Shown here piece by piece: positions 56,053 to 64,000 of a DNA stretch of 64,000 nucleotides. The number at the start of each line of letters is the position of its first letter. Position 1 is the first letter of the stretch. The notes below the pieces were generated by a model. The model searched no databases. It was given only the letters and a program-made list of their open reading frames with translations, and was not told where the DNA came from. Origin of the DNA: Nocardioides sp. zg-1228 (lineage in GTDB: Bacteria; Actinomycetota; Actinomycetes; Propionibacteriales; Nocardioidaceae); the NCBI RefSeq assembly GCF_017086465.1, contig NZ_CP070961.1, positions 3,162,001 to 3,226,000 of the forward strand, written 5' to 3'. The position numbers and the translations under genes were made by a program.

Positions 56053-56169
56053 GTCCTCCACGCTACGCAGGTCCGTCAACGTCGAGTGCGCTCGAAGACG
56101 CCCGGAAGAAGCTCCCCCGATCGGCGCGTACCGAGGGTCGAACCGGTCGCGACAGGGCAGGATGCCGCC

Positions 56170-56427
56170 ATGCCCGCGGTCACGCTGCTCGTCCTGCTGG
56201 TCGTCGTGGCCGTGCCGGTGGCCTACTGGCTCGGTCGTACGTCGGCGCCCGCCGCGCCGCTCGCCACCGACCCGGCCGAGCTCGCCGAGCGCGACGCGTT
56301 CATCGAGCAGCTGCGCGAGCTCGCCTGGCAGCACCGCGACGTCTCCCCCGAGCTGTCCACCATCGTCATCGACGAGATCGCCCAGCGGCACCGCAAGGGC
56401 CGCGGCCTGCCCGGCCCGGGCGCCTGA
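56170..56427 (+). CDS. Small membrane-anchored protein
   Basis: 85 residues. The N-terminal 20-residue hydrophobic helix is followed by an Ala/Pro linker and a charged helical tail (AERDAFIEQLRELAWQHRD). Family not recognised. ATG six bases after CAGGAT (56158-56163). Probably co-transcribed with the SPFH gene 71 bases downstream. The gap is an unusual C-rich run with CCCACC and CGCA repeats. Confidence 0.72.
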   Translation: MPAVTLLVLLVVVAVPVAYWLGRTSAPAAPLATDPAELAERDAFIEQLRELAWQHRDVSPELSTIVIDEIAQRHRKGRGLPGPGA

Positions 56428-56498
56428 ACCCCGGCTCGCCCACCCACCCACGCACGCACCGCCCGCCCATCGCCCACCCACCGCACCCAAGGACCGCC

Positions 56499-57431
56499 AT
56501 GCCCTCCATCGCCCCCGTCTCACAGCGTGTCGGCCGCGCCGGCAAGGTCCTGCTGGGCCTCGGGCTGGTCGTCGCCGTCCTGCTCGCTGTGCTCGTCGTC
56601 GTGCGGCCGACCACCGTCTCGACCGGCCCCGACCAGGTGGCGCTGCACTACAGCGACGGCGCCTTCACCCCCCGCCGGTTCCAGGACTGCGTGGAGAGCT
56701 CGCAGCGGGCCTGGCACGGACCGGGCGACAAGCACTACTCCTACCCGTCCTCGCAGCGCAACTACGTCTTCGGCCAGCAGGGCGACCGCGCTGCGGTGAC
56801 GTTCGTGAGCAAGGACGGCATCGAGATGTCGGTCGACGGCGTCGCCGCGTTCCTGCTCAACACCGACTGCCGGACCCTGCAGAAGTTCCACGACCTCATC
56901 GGCAACCGCTACGCCGCCTACATGGACTCCTCCGACGGCAACGGCTCGGCGGGGTGGCTGGCGATGCTCAGCGTCTACATCAGCCGGCCCCTGGAGACCG
57001 CGATCGACCGCGCCAGCCAGAACTACACCTACACCGAGCTCTACACCGACCCCAACGTCAAGGCGCAGTGGGAGCAGGACGTCCTCGAGCAGATGCCCGA
57101 CCTCGTCGGGCGCCAGATCGACGGCGACGAGGAGTTCTTCACCAACTTCGCCATCACCCTGCAGAAGCCGGTCCCGCCGGAGTCGGTGAAGGCGGCCCTG
57201 GTCGCCCAGCAGGAGGCGGTCGCGCGGGCGAAGGCCAAGGAGGCCGAGGCCGCGGCGCAGGTGAAGGCGGCGCAGGCGCAGGTCGAGGTCGAGCGCGCCG
57301 AGGCGGCGAAGATCGCCGAGCGGATCAAGGTGCTCGGCCGCGAGGGCTACCTGCGGCAGTACGCGATCGACAAGGGCCTCAACCCCTACCAGCCGACGAC
57401 CGGCGCGCTGATCACCAACTCCGGACCCTGA
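56499..57431 (+). CDS. SPFH/band 7-like membrane protein
   Basis: 310 residues. One N-terminal membrane helix (about 17-36), an SPFH-like domain (about 40-215) and a C-terminal coiled coil rich in Ala, Glu and Lys (about 225-285). Then come YLRQYAIDKGLNPYQP and a short tail. The layout is that of prohibitin/stomatin relatives, which form large membrane-associated rings. ATG with AAGGAC upstream. Two cysteines (DCVES and TDC) lie in the SPFH part. Confidence 0.82.
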   Translation: MPSIAPVSQRVGRAGKVLLGLGLVVAVLLAVLVVVRPTTVSTGPDQVALHYSDGAFTPRRFQDCVESSQRAWHGPGDKHYSYPSSQRNYVFGQQGDRAAVTFVSKDGIEMSVDGVAAFLLNTDCRTLQKFHDLIGNRYAAYMDSSDGNGSAGWLAMLSVYISRPLETAIDRASQNYTYTELYTDPNVKAQWEQDVLEQMPDLVGRQIDGDEEFFTNFAITLQKPVPPESVKAALVAQQEAVARAKAKEAEAAAQVKAAQAQVEVERAEAAKIAERIKVLGREGYLRQYAIDKGLNPYQPTTGALITNSGP

Positions 57432-57436
57432 CGCGC

Positions 57437-57451
57437 GGGACCTTCGGCCCT
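57437..57451 (+). promoter_or_regulatory. DosR-box-like site upstream of the PPOX gene
   Basis: GGGACCTTCGGCCCT (57437-57451) matches the mycobacterial DosR/DevR motif GGGACTTNNGGCCCT except at one position. It lies 52 bases before the ATG of the PPOX gene, a normal distance for an activator site. The presence of DevS- and DevR-like genes within 4 kb supports the assignment; binding is inference. Confidence 0.75.
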
Positions 57452-57503
57452 GCTGAGGACGACCCGGCCGGGCGAGGCTGGGAGTCGAGCCGAAGGAGGA
57501 CCC

Positions 57504-57944
57504 ATGCACACCACGCACGACCTGTCCCGGGAGGACTGCACCCGCCTGCTCACTGCCGGCGTCGCAGGCCGGGTCGCGGTCACGACTCCGACCGGGCCGC
57601 ACATCCTGCCGGTCAACTACGCCGTGGACCACGAGTCCATCCTGATCCGCACCACGGCCTACAGCCTGCTCGGCACCTACGGTCGTGACGCCCAGCTGTG
57701 CTTCGAGGTCGACCAGTTCGACTACGAGCTCAAGCGGGGCTGGAGCGTGGTGGTGCGCGGACGCGGACGATTCGTCGACGACCAGGACGAGCTCGCGGAG
57801 ATCGCCCGGTCGTGGCAGCCGCGCCCGTGGGCCACCGGCCAGCGCAACCTCATCGTCCGGATCGCGTGGACCGAGGTGACGGGCCGCCAGCTCGGCGACG
57901 GATGGGACCCGTGGCAGCACCTGCCGGTACGCCGGCTCGCCTGA
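57504..57944 (+). CDS. Pyridoxamine 5'-phosphate oxidase-like flavoprotein
   Basis: 146 residues with the split-barrel fold of the PPOX superfamily: GVAGRVAVTTPTGPHILPVNYAVDHESILIRT near the N terminus and CFEVDQFDYELKRGWSVVVRGRG in the middle. Members bind FMN, F420 or haem; related proteins belong to the mycobacterial DosR regulon (for example Rv0080). ATG with AAGGAGG upstream. It sits behind a DosR-like box and just before the DevS-like kinase, so it is probably hypoxia- or NO-induced (inference). Confidence 0.85.
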   Translation: MHTTHDLSREDCTRLLTAGVAGRVAVTTPTGPHILPVNYAVDHESILIRTTAYSLLGTYGRDAQLCFEVDQFDYELKRGWSVVVRGRGRFVDDQDELAEIARSWQPRPWATGQRNLIVRIAWTEVTGRQLGDGWDPWQHLPVRRLA

Positions 57945-57960
57945 CGGCAGACTGGGGCCC

Positions 57961-59541
57961 GTGACCCCCACCCCACCCTCCTCCGACCTCGGCGACGACG
58001 CCCGCTCGCTGCTCGAGGCCGTCACGGCCATCTCCAGCGACCTCGACCTCACGAGCGTGCTCACCCGCATCATCGAGGCGGCGACCGCGCTGACCGGTGC
58101 CCGCTACGGTGCGCTCGGCGTCCTCAGCAGCGACGGCGACCTGGCCGAGTTCATCACCACGGGCATCGACGAGCGCACCCGCGCCCTGATCGGCGACCTG
58201 CCCCGCGGACGCGGGATCCTGGGGGTGATCATCGAGGACCCCTCGGGCCTGCGGCTGGCCGACCTGAGCGCCCACCCCGCGTCGGTCGGCTTCCCACCCG
58301 ACCACCCACCGATGAAGACGTTCCTCGGCATGCCCCTGCGCATCCGGGGCACCGTGTTCGGCAACCTCTACCTCACCGAGAAGGCCGGCAGCGGCCCCTT
58401 CACCGAGGCCGACGAGCGGCTCGTCGAGGAGCTCGCCCGCACCGCCGGCTACGTCATCAGCAACGCACGCTCGTTCGCCGTCAGCGAGCGTCGCCGGCAG
58501 TGGCTGGAGGCCTCGGCCGAGCTCGCCGAGCTCCTCCAGCCGCCCGTGGACCTCGACGCCGTGCTGCCGCAGATCGTCTCGACCGCACGCCAGGTCTCCC
58601 GCGCGCGGGCGGTGGCGCTGCTCTCCTCGCTCGACCCCGAGCACGACTCGATCAGCCTCGCGCCCGACGCCACGGCCGATGCCGACCGGATCACCGACAT
58701 GATGTCCGCCGCGCGGGCGGCCGTCGAGCCCGGCAGCAGCGCCGCGGTCGTGACGACCGGCGCCGACGGCGTGCCCCTCGTCGTCGTGCCCCTGCGCTCC
58801 CACCTCGCCCCCGTCGCTGCGCTCGTCGCGGTCGCCGAGCCCGGCTCGAGCCTGCTCGACGTGCAGGAGCGTGACCTCTTCGCCGGGTTCGCCGACCAGC
58901 TGGCGCTGTCCCTCGACCGCACCCAGGCGCTCGCCGACCGTCAGGAGCTGGCGCTGATCTCCGACCGCGAGCGGATCGCCCGCGACCTGCACGACATCGT
59001 CATCCAGCGCCTCTTCGCGACCGGCCTGCAGCTGCAGGGCATCGCGGCGATGAACGGCGGCAGCGCGATCGCCGAGCGGCTGGACAAGTCGGTGGCCGAC
59101 CTCGACGACACGATCAAGGCGATCCGCGGCACCATCTTCGAGCTCCAGGACCGGCGCGGCGACTCGCTGCGCGCCGCGATCCGCAAGCTCGTCAAGGAGT
59201 ACGTCCCGGTGCTGGGCTTCACCCCGGTGGTCCGCACGTCCGGGCCCGTCGACACGGCCGTCCCGCCGGAGATCGGCTCCCAGCTCGTCGCCGTGCTCCG
59301 CGAGGCGGTCTCCAACGTCGCCCGGCACGCCCTGGCCGATGCCGCCGAGGTCGACGTGGTCGTCGCGGGAGACCGCCTCGAGCTGCGGGTGACCGACGAC
59401 GGCGTCGGCCTGCCGGACGAGATGATCGAGAGCGGCCTGCGCAACGCGCGCCGCCGCGCGGCCGACCTCGGCGGCACGCTGGAGCTGTCCCGCGTCGGCG
59501 AGCGCGGCACGCTGCTGGTGTGGCGCGTGCCGCTGCAGTGA
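57961..59541 (+). CDS. devS: DevS/DosT-like haem sensor histidine kinase
   Basis: 526 residues: two GAF domains (about 20-175 and 185-325), then HisKA_3 with His344 in IARDLHDIVIQRLFATG, and an ATPase domain with REAVSNVARHA and DDGVGLPDEM. In the first GAF domain His115 (FPPDHPPMKTFLG) and Tyr137 (FGNLYLTEK) lie 22 residues apart. That is the same spacing as His149 (haem ligand) and Tyr171 (distal pocket) of M. tuberculosis DevS. It should therefore sense O2, NO or CO, or redox state. GTG start 7 nt after CAGACT (57948-57953). Partner regulator is encoded nearby on the other strand. Confidence 0.92.
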   Translation: MTPTPPSSDLGDDARSLLEAVTAISSDLDLTSVLTRIIEAATALTGARYGALGVLSSDGDLAEFITTGIDERTRALIGDLPRGRGILGVIIEDPSGLRLADLSAHPASVGFPPDHPPMKTFLGMPLRIRGTVFGNLYLTEKAGSGPFTEADERLVEELARTAGYVISNARSFAVSERRRQWLEASAELAELLQPPVDLDAVLPQIVSTARQVSRARAVALLSSLDPEHDSISLAPDATADADRITDMMSAARAAVEPGSSAAVVTTGADGVPLVVVPLRSHLAPVAALVAVAEPGSSLLDVQERDLFAGFADQLALSLDRTQALADRQELALISDRERIARDLHDIVIQRLFATGLQLQGIAAMNGGSAIAERLDKSVADLDDTIKAIRGTIFELQDRRGDSLRAAIRKLVKEYVPVLGFTPVVRTSGPVDTAVPPEIGSQLVAVLREAVSNVARHALADAAEVDVVVAGDRLELRVTDDGVGLPDEMIESGLRNARRRAADLGGTLELSRVGERGTLLVWRVPLQ

Positions 59542-59599
59542 CCCACACGCGAGAGGACCCGGCGCTGTGGGCGCCGGGTCCGGGTTGTGTGGTGTGGGT
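59541..59599. terminator. Bidirectional terminator between the kinase and doxX-like genes
   Basis: Perfect 11-bp stem GGACCCGGCGC (59555-59565) with GCGCCGGGTCC (59571-59581), loop TGTGG, nested within an outer stem ACCCACAC (59541-59548) and GTGTGGGT (59592-59599). It lies between two converging genes and can serve both. The plus-strand side is followed by a G/T-rich stretch. Confidence 0.82.
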
Positions 59600-59604
59600 G
59601 GGTG

Positions 59605-60198
59605 TCAGCGGAGGATGGGGAACCTGCGGACCAGTGCGGTGTTGCTCCACCAGCGGCCCAGGCCCCAGGTCATGCCGGCCGCGCCGAGGGCGAGGACGAC
59701 CATCACGATGACGCCGATGAGGTGGTCGTCGACGATGGGGTTGTTCTCCAGCGGGAACGCGGCGAGGTACATGAAGGCGTACATCAGGGCGCCCGCAGCG
59801 GTGCCGATCCGCATCCCGATCCCGAGCAGCAGGGTCAGGCCGATGCCGAGCAGGCCGGCCATGAAGAGCCAGTCGACCCAGGCGTGTCCGGCCAGGGAGG
59901 TGAAGAACCCGTGGAAGGGGTTGTCGGCCGGGACGCCGAAGGACAGGAACCCCTCGGTGGGGCTGCCGCCGTTGATCCAGGCGGCGGGGCCGAAGCGGTC
60001 GAGGTTGCCTGCCTGGTCGTAGCCGGTGTGGAAGCCCAGGGCGAAGGTCTTGTCGAGGAAGGCCCACAGGAAGGTCACTCCGAAGGCGATCCGCAGGACG
60101 GCGAGGGCGCGGGCGAAGCCCGGGCGGGTGACCTCCTCGGTCTCGGAGGTGGTGACGCCCTCGGTGCTGATGTGGTGCTGGCGGTGGATGACGCTCAT
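59605..60198 (-). CDS. DoxX-family membrane protein
   Basis: 197 residues from the second ATG (60198), which has AGGAGG 8 nt upstream; the ATG at 60204 is too close to it. About four membrane helices (ALAVLRIAFGVTFLWAFLDKTFALGF, later WLFMAGLLGIGLTLLLGIGMR and VDDHLIGVIVMVVLALGAAG), as in DoxX/DoxD-type proteins. Some members partner thiosulfate:quinone oxidoreductases or superoxide/thiol defence. A DosR-like box 102 bases upstream suggests control by the adjacent DevR-like regulator. Confidence 0.85.
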   Translation of the reverse strand: MSVIHRQHHISTEGVTTSETEEVTRPGFARALAVLRIAFGVTFLWAFLDKTFALGFHTGYDQAGNLDRFGPAAWINGGSPTEGFLSFGVPADNPFHGFFTSLAGHAWVDWLFMAGLLGIGLTLLLGIGMRIGTAAGALMYAFMYLAAFPLENNPIVDDHLIGVIVMVVLALGAAGMTWGLGRWWSNTALVRRFPILR

Positions 60199-60299
60199 CG
60201 TCATCTCCTCCTCGGTTCACGATTCCGGATGTCTTCCGGTACCTCTACTGTCCGCCGAGGGGCGGGGTCGCGTGGAGGGGAGGACGTCCATGATCGGCC

Positions 60300-60313
60300 G
60301 GGACCAAGGTCCC
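60300..60313. promoter_or_regulatory. DosR-box-like palindrome upstream of the doxX-like gene
   Basis: GGGACCAAGGTCCC (60300-60313) is a perfect two-half-site palindrome of the GGGACNNNNGTCCC type bound by DevR/DosR. It lies between the end of the DevR-like gene and the doxX-like gene start. Part of it can also pair with a GGGACCT just inside the DevR-like gene end as a terminator stem, so one or both roles are possible. Confidence 0.72.
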
Positions 60314-60328
60314 CACCACCCAGGGACC

Positions 60329-60979
60329 TCAGGGCGTGGCGCCACCGAGGAGCTTGGAGGCCAGCACGGCGGCCTGCGTCCGCCGCTCGAGGCCCAGCTT
60401 GGACAGGATGCTGGAGACGTAGTTCTTGACCGTCTTCTCGGCCAGGAACATCTGCTCGGCGATCTGCCGGTTGGTCAGGCCCTCGGCGATGTGGCCCAGC
60501 AGGATGCGCTCCTGGTCGGTCAGCGAGCTCAGCTCATCGGGGGTGTCGGGGCCCTTGCGGATCCGCTCCAGCACGGTCGCGGTCATGGCCGGGTCGATGA
60601 GGGACCGGCCCGAGGCGACGTGGCGCACGGCGGTGACCAGGTCGGAGCTGCGGATCTCCTTGAGGACGTAGCCGGACGCGCCCGCCATGATGGCGGCGAA
60701 GAGCGCCTCGTCGTCGTCGTAGGACGTGAGGATGAGGGCGTTGATCGACGGGTCGACCGCCCGCACGGCCCGGCACACCTCGATGCCCGACCCGTCGGGC
60801 AGCCGGGCGTCGAGCACGGCGACGTCGGGCCGCAGGGCGGGGATCCGCGCGGTCGCCTCGGTCGCGGTCGCGGACTGGCCCACGACGACGATGTCCTCCT
60901 GCTGCTCGAGGAGGAACTTCAGACCCTCACGGACGACGTCGTGGTCGTCGAGGAGGAAGACGCGGATCGGCTCGGACAT
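60329..60979 (-). CDS. devR: DevR/DosR-like response regulator
   Basis: 216 residues. Receiver with DDHDVVREGLKFLLE and phosphorylation site Asp57 in AVLDARLPDGSG; GYVLKEIRSSDLV follows. The C-terminal LuxR-type helix-turn-helix LTNRQIAEQMFLAEKTVKNY followed by LSKLGLERRTQAAV is nearly the mycobacterial DevR sequence, including the recognition helix. It should bind GGGAC-type boxes, two of which flank this cluster. ATG at 60979; only a weak -10-like TGGAAT upstream. The 284 bases from here to the GH3 gene contain nothing I can assign beyond short weak stems. Confidence 0.93.
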   Translation of the reverse strand: MSEPIRVFLLDDHDVVREGLKFLLEQQEDIVVVGQSATATEATARIPALRPDVAVLDARLPDGSGIEVCRAVRAVDPSINALILTSYDDDEALFAAIMAGASGYVLKEIRSSDLVTAVRHVASGRSLIDPAMTATVLERIRKGPDTPDELSSLTDQERILLGHIAEGLTNRQIAEQMFLAEKTVKNYVSSILSKLGLERRTQAAVLASKLLGGATP

Positions 60980-61263
60980 GCGGACATTCCACCAGATGCG
61001 CGGCGCGGACCACACACACGTACGCTGGCCGGACCCGTGAGCGCCGGGGCGACCCACCTCGACAAGATCCCCCCGCGAGTGGTTGAGGCAGCCTCGGCCT
61101 GCGTACTCCTGCGCCCGTGATGCCCAGTTTCCCACTGTCTTCCTGAGGTCACGGACGGTCTCCTCCGGACCGTGCCGGACGCTGCGTGGGCGTCCTTGTT
61201 GTCCCTCCGGGGCGGGCGCATGCTGAGTGATCCACGTCACGCCAACGATCGGGGACGTAGCTC

Positions 61264-63990
61264 ATGAAGAAGACACTCATCAGCGCGCTTTCCGCGCTCG
61301 CCCTCGTGGTCGTGACCACGGGGGCCACCCTCGGCATCCAACGGTCGGCTGCGGGACAGGCGGACCTCCCCTGGATGAACACCGCGCTCTCACCGACGCA
61401 GCGCACCGAGCTGCTGCTGGACGCGATGACGCTCGACCAGAAGCTCCAGCAGATCTTCAACCAGCCCTTCTACAACGACGACCTCGACGACGGCGTCCCG
61501 GACAACGGCAAGGGGTGCGACTTCACCCAGATCGGCCGCCACATCGAGGGCATCCCGGAGCTGGCGATCCCCGACTTCCGGATGGCCAACGGCGGCACCG
61601 GCATCCGCGGGGGCGACTGCCTCCCGGAGCCGACCGCGACGGCACTGCCCGCCCAGATCTCGTCGGCGGCGACGTTCAGCCGACCCCTCGGAGACCGTTG
61701 GGGCCAGGTGCTCGACCTGGAGCTGCGGGCCTGGGCCCACCAGGTGCTGTGGGGACCGGTGCTCAACCTGATCCGCACGCCCTACGGCGGGCGCAACAAC
61801 GAGTTCTTCAGCGAGGACCCCTACCTGACCGGCGTGCTCGCGTCGAAGATCATCAGCGGCATCCAGGCGCGCGGGGTGAGCCAGGCGACCGCCAAGCACT
61901 TCGTCGCCAACGACTCCGAGTTCCAGTTCGAGCGGTGGACCGCGGCGATCCGGGTCCCCTCACGGGCGATGCACGAGCTCTACCTGCTGCCGTTCGAGAT
62001 GGCCGTCAAGGACGCCAAGGTCGCTTCCGTGATGTGCGCCTACGGCTACGTCAACTTCAGCTACAACTGCGAGAGCGCGCCCCTGCTGCGCCAGACCCTG
62101 CGGGACGACTGGGGCTTCGACGGCTACGTGTTCTCCGACCGGCGCGCCCAGCAGAGCACGGTGCCCTCGATCCTCGCCGGCACCGACGTCGAGGTCGACG
62201 AGGCACCCGAGTGGTACGCGCCCGACCTGGTGAAGGCAGCGATCGCCGCCGGCCAGGTCACCGAGGCCGACATCGACGACATGCTCCGAGACCGCTACAT
62301 CAAGATGTTCCAGTTCGGCGACTTCGACGACCCGGCCACGTCCTTCGGCTGGGACCAGCTCCAGGACGAGCTGGCCAAGGGTGGTCCGCACGCGCAGGTC
62401 GCCAAGGACGCTGCCGCGGAGAGCCTGGTGCTCCTGCGCAACGAGCGCAAGCAGCTGCCGCTCGACGCCAGGGCGATCGACTCCGTGGCGCTGATCGGCC
62501 CCAAGTGGTTCGCCGGCGAGGCGACCCTGCCGCCGCGCAGCGGTGACCGGACGCGCAACATCTCCGTCAACGCGCCGTACGAGGTCACGCCCCAGGAGGG
62601 CCTGCAGAACACGCTGCGCAGCCTCGGCGCCGGAGACGCCACGGTCACCTACAACAACGCCACCAACATCGGCAACGCCATCGCCCTGGCCCAGAGGTCC
62701 GACGTGACCATCCTGATGGTCGGCGACGTCGCCCGCGAGACGTGGGACAAGAACAGCAACTACCAGGACGAGAACCCGGGCGGCAACGTCTCGGGTGCCG
62801 GCAACGAGATCCCCGACCTGGACCTGCCCACGGTGCAGGGCACCGACCAGCAGGAGCTGATCCCCCGCATGCTCGACGCGGTCCCCGACACGGTGATGGT
62901 GCTGAAGACCCAGGGGCAGGTGAACATGCCCTGGATCAACAAGGTCGACACCCTGGTGGAGGCGTGGTACCCGGGCCAGGAGGACGGCAACGTCGTGGCC
63001 GACGCGCTCTTCGGGGTCACCAACTTCTCCGGCAAGCTCCCGGTGACCTTCGGGCGGACCGACCGCGAGGCGGCCTACCAGACCAAGGAGCAGTACCCGG
63101 GCTACCAGGAGGACACGGGAGTCGACGGCGGCATCGGTCGCGACCCGATCCCCGGGGCGCCGCAGCGGGTGGTCCGCTACACCGAAGGGCTCAAGATGGG
63201 CTACCGGTGGTACCAGGCGACCGGCACCCAGCCGCTGTTCCCCTTCGGCTACGGGCTGTCCTACACGACCTTCGGCTACAGCAACCTCGACGTGGCCAAG
63301 ATCCGCCAGGACCGGCGTACGACCGGCCTGAGGGTCAGCTACACCGTGACCAACACCGGCGACGTCGCCGGCAAGGAGGCCTCGCAGGTCTATCTGAGGC
63401 TGCCACGTGAGGCCCGGGAGAACTTCAACCGCCTCGTCGAGTTCCAGAAGGTCAGCCTCGCCCCCGGTGAGAGCAACCGCGTCACGGTGGTCCTGGACGC
63501 CAAGGCGTCCAATCACCCGTTCTCCTACTACGTGCCCGACGATCCCGACGACCTCAAGCTGTGGGCGGAAGGCGAGTGGAGGACGCCGGACGGCGACTTC
63601 ACGATCTTCGTCGGCGGCTCGTCCGAGGATCTCCCGCTGCGACGGACGGTGGATCTCCGCGACCTGGCCACCACCCCCTCGAGCACCAAGGCGCCGTCGC
63701 GGATCAAGAAGCCGACCGTGCGCCCGAAGCGGGTGACGACGAAGACCCGGGCGCGCATCAAGTTCGCCGTCGTCTCGGGCGGACAGCCCGCCGCAGGCAA
63801 GGTCCGCGTCCGGCAGGGCGGGGGCGTGATCGGGCGCGCCACCCTCGACCGACGCGGAATCGCGAAGGTCAGGATCTCGCGGCTCAAGGCGGGCAAGCGC
63901 AAGGTCAAGCTCGTCTACCTCGGGTCCGAGGTCTCGCAGCGAGCCACCCGGACGCTCGTGATCCGGGTCAAGAAGGCCAGGAGGAGGTAG
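61264..63990 (+). CDS. Secreted GH3 glycosidase with C-terminal accessory domain
   Basis: 908 residues. Signal peptide of about 30 residues; GH3 N-terminal barrel (about 40-320) with GGRNNEFFSEDPYL, KHFVANDSE (Lys211-His212) and nucleophile Asp292 in GFDGYVFSDRRAQQ. The alpha/beta sandwich (about 370-600) includes ESLVLLRNE and EAWYPGQEDGNVVADALFG, followed by a fibronectin-III-like domain (about 660-790). A basic Ig-like C-terminal domain of about 110 residues is rich in Lys and Arg. The residues after the nucleophile (Arg-Arg) differ from the usual Trp. Extracellular beta-glucoside or related substrate. It stops 10 bases before the window end. Confidence 0.92.
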   Translation: MKKTLISALSALALVVVTTGATLGIQRSAAGQADLPWMNTALSPTQRTELLLDAMTLDQKLQQIFNQPFYNDDLDDGVPDNGKGCDFTQIGRHIEGIPELAIPDFRMANGGTGIRGGDCLPEPTATALPAQISSAATFSRPLGDRWGQVLDLELRAWAHQVLWGPVLNLIRTPYGGRNNEFFSEDPYLTGVLASKIISGIQARGVSQATAKHFVANDSEFQFERWTAAIRVPSRAMHELYLLPFEMAVKDAKVASVMCAYGYVNFSYNCESAPLLRQTLRDDWGFDGYVFSDRRAQQSTVPSILAGTDVEVDEAPEWYAPDLVKAAIAAGQVTEADIDDMLRDRYIKMFQFGDFDDPATSFGWDQLQDELAKGGPHAQVAKDAAAESLVLLRNERKQLPLDARAIDSVALIGPKWFAGEATLPPRSGDRTRNISVNAPYEVTPQEGLQNTLRSLGAGDATVTYNNATNIGNAIALAQRSDVTILMVGDVARETWDKNSNYQDENPGGNVSGAGNEIPDLDLPTVQGTDQQELIPRMLDAVPDTVMVLKTQGQVNMPWINKVDTLVEAWYPGQEDGNVVADALFGVTNFSGKLPVTFGRTDREAAYQTKEQYPGYQEDTGVDGGIGRDPIPGAPQRVVRYTEGLKMGYRWYQATGTQPLFPFGYGLSYTTFGYSNLDVAKIRQDRRTTGLRVSYTVTNTGDVAGKEASQVYLRLPREARENFNRLVEFQKVSLAPGESNRVTVVLDAKASNHPFSYYVPDDPDDLKLWAEGEWRTPDGDFTIFVGGSSEDLPLRRTVDLRDLATTPSSTKAPSRIKKPTVRPKRVTTKTRARIKFAVVSGGQPAAGKVRVRQGGGVIGRATLDRRGIAKVRISRLKAGKRKVKLVYLGSEVSQRATRTLVIRVKKARRR

Positions 63991-64000
63991 TCGCAGAGGC

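Noticed and set aside
60300..60330. Reading GGGACCAAGGTCCC only as a terminator for the DevR-like gene
   Set aside because: The palindrome matches the DosR half-site spacing exactly and lies upstream of doxX, so I list it as a regulatory site and mention the terminator reading as an alternative.
61040..61110. Possible tRNA-like or repeat sequence upstream of the GH3 gene
   Set aside because: No cloverleaf, anticodon loop or conserved T-loop could be drawn; only short weak stems are present.

Overview
The window is about 72% G+C, densely coded, and rich in GTG starts and 1-8 bp stop/start overlaps. It has a mycothiol S-conjugate amidase next to greA, and a DevR/DevS-type (DosR) dormancy two-component system. 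Together these point to a high-GC actinobacterium that uses mycothiol. The overall style suggests Nocardioides or another Nocardioidaceae member; this is an inference, as no rRNA or marker gene is present. I see no tRNA, rRNA, CRISPR array, insertion sequence or prophage, and no gene-free stretch longer than about 300 bases.

Region 1 (1-20.4 kb) is a carbohydrate-acquisition island with three self-contained cassettes, each with its own regulator and a visible operator. (a) A minus-strand ABC sugar importer runs binding protein, permease, permease, LacI regulator, GH3 glycosidase (cut by the window edge), behind a promoter whose -35 abuts a 20-bp palindrome. (b) An N-acetylglucosamine-type PTS is split over two divergent operons: SIS-domain isomerase/deaminase, EIIB, EIIA and HAD phosphatase on the minus strand, and GntR regulator, EIIC and nagA on the plus strand. 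An inverted-repeat operator lies between them. (c) A galactoside cassette has an ABC importer on the minus strand divergent from GH42 beta-galactosidase, DeoR regulator and GH36 alpha-galactosidase. A symmetrical operator candidate lies between them.

Region 2 (20.5-37.6 kb) holds a methyltransferase, a 1582-residue secreted multidomain protein (PA14, beta-propeller, two carbohydrate-binding modules, two lectin-like domains, Ig-like), an MMPL transporter, and the conserved block small membrane protein-mca-DUF4307-greA. A tight operon follows: cystathionine gamma-synthase, an orphan MutL-family ATPase, an AI-2E-type permease and threonine ammonia-lyase. Region 3 (37.6-50 kb) is accessory: oxidoreductase, MerB-like protein, FAD monooxygenase, Tat-exported multicopper oxidase, small enzymes, a NarL-type two-component pair preceded by a tiny leaderless upstream ORF, and a second MMPL transporter.

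Region 4 (50-64 kb) has an ABC1/UbiB kinase, an AAA ATPase-GNAT-vWA operon with overlapping genes, an SPFH protein, and a compact DosR-like module. The module comprises a PPOX flavoprotein, a DevS-like haem kinase, a DoxX membrane protein and a DevR-like regulator, with two DosR-box-like palindromes. A secreted GH3 enzyme closes the window. Across the window about twenty genes start 6-7 bases after a TANNNT-like -10 hexamer, the signature of leaderless transcription, and several start codons here were chosen on that basis.
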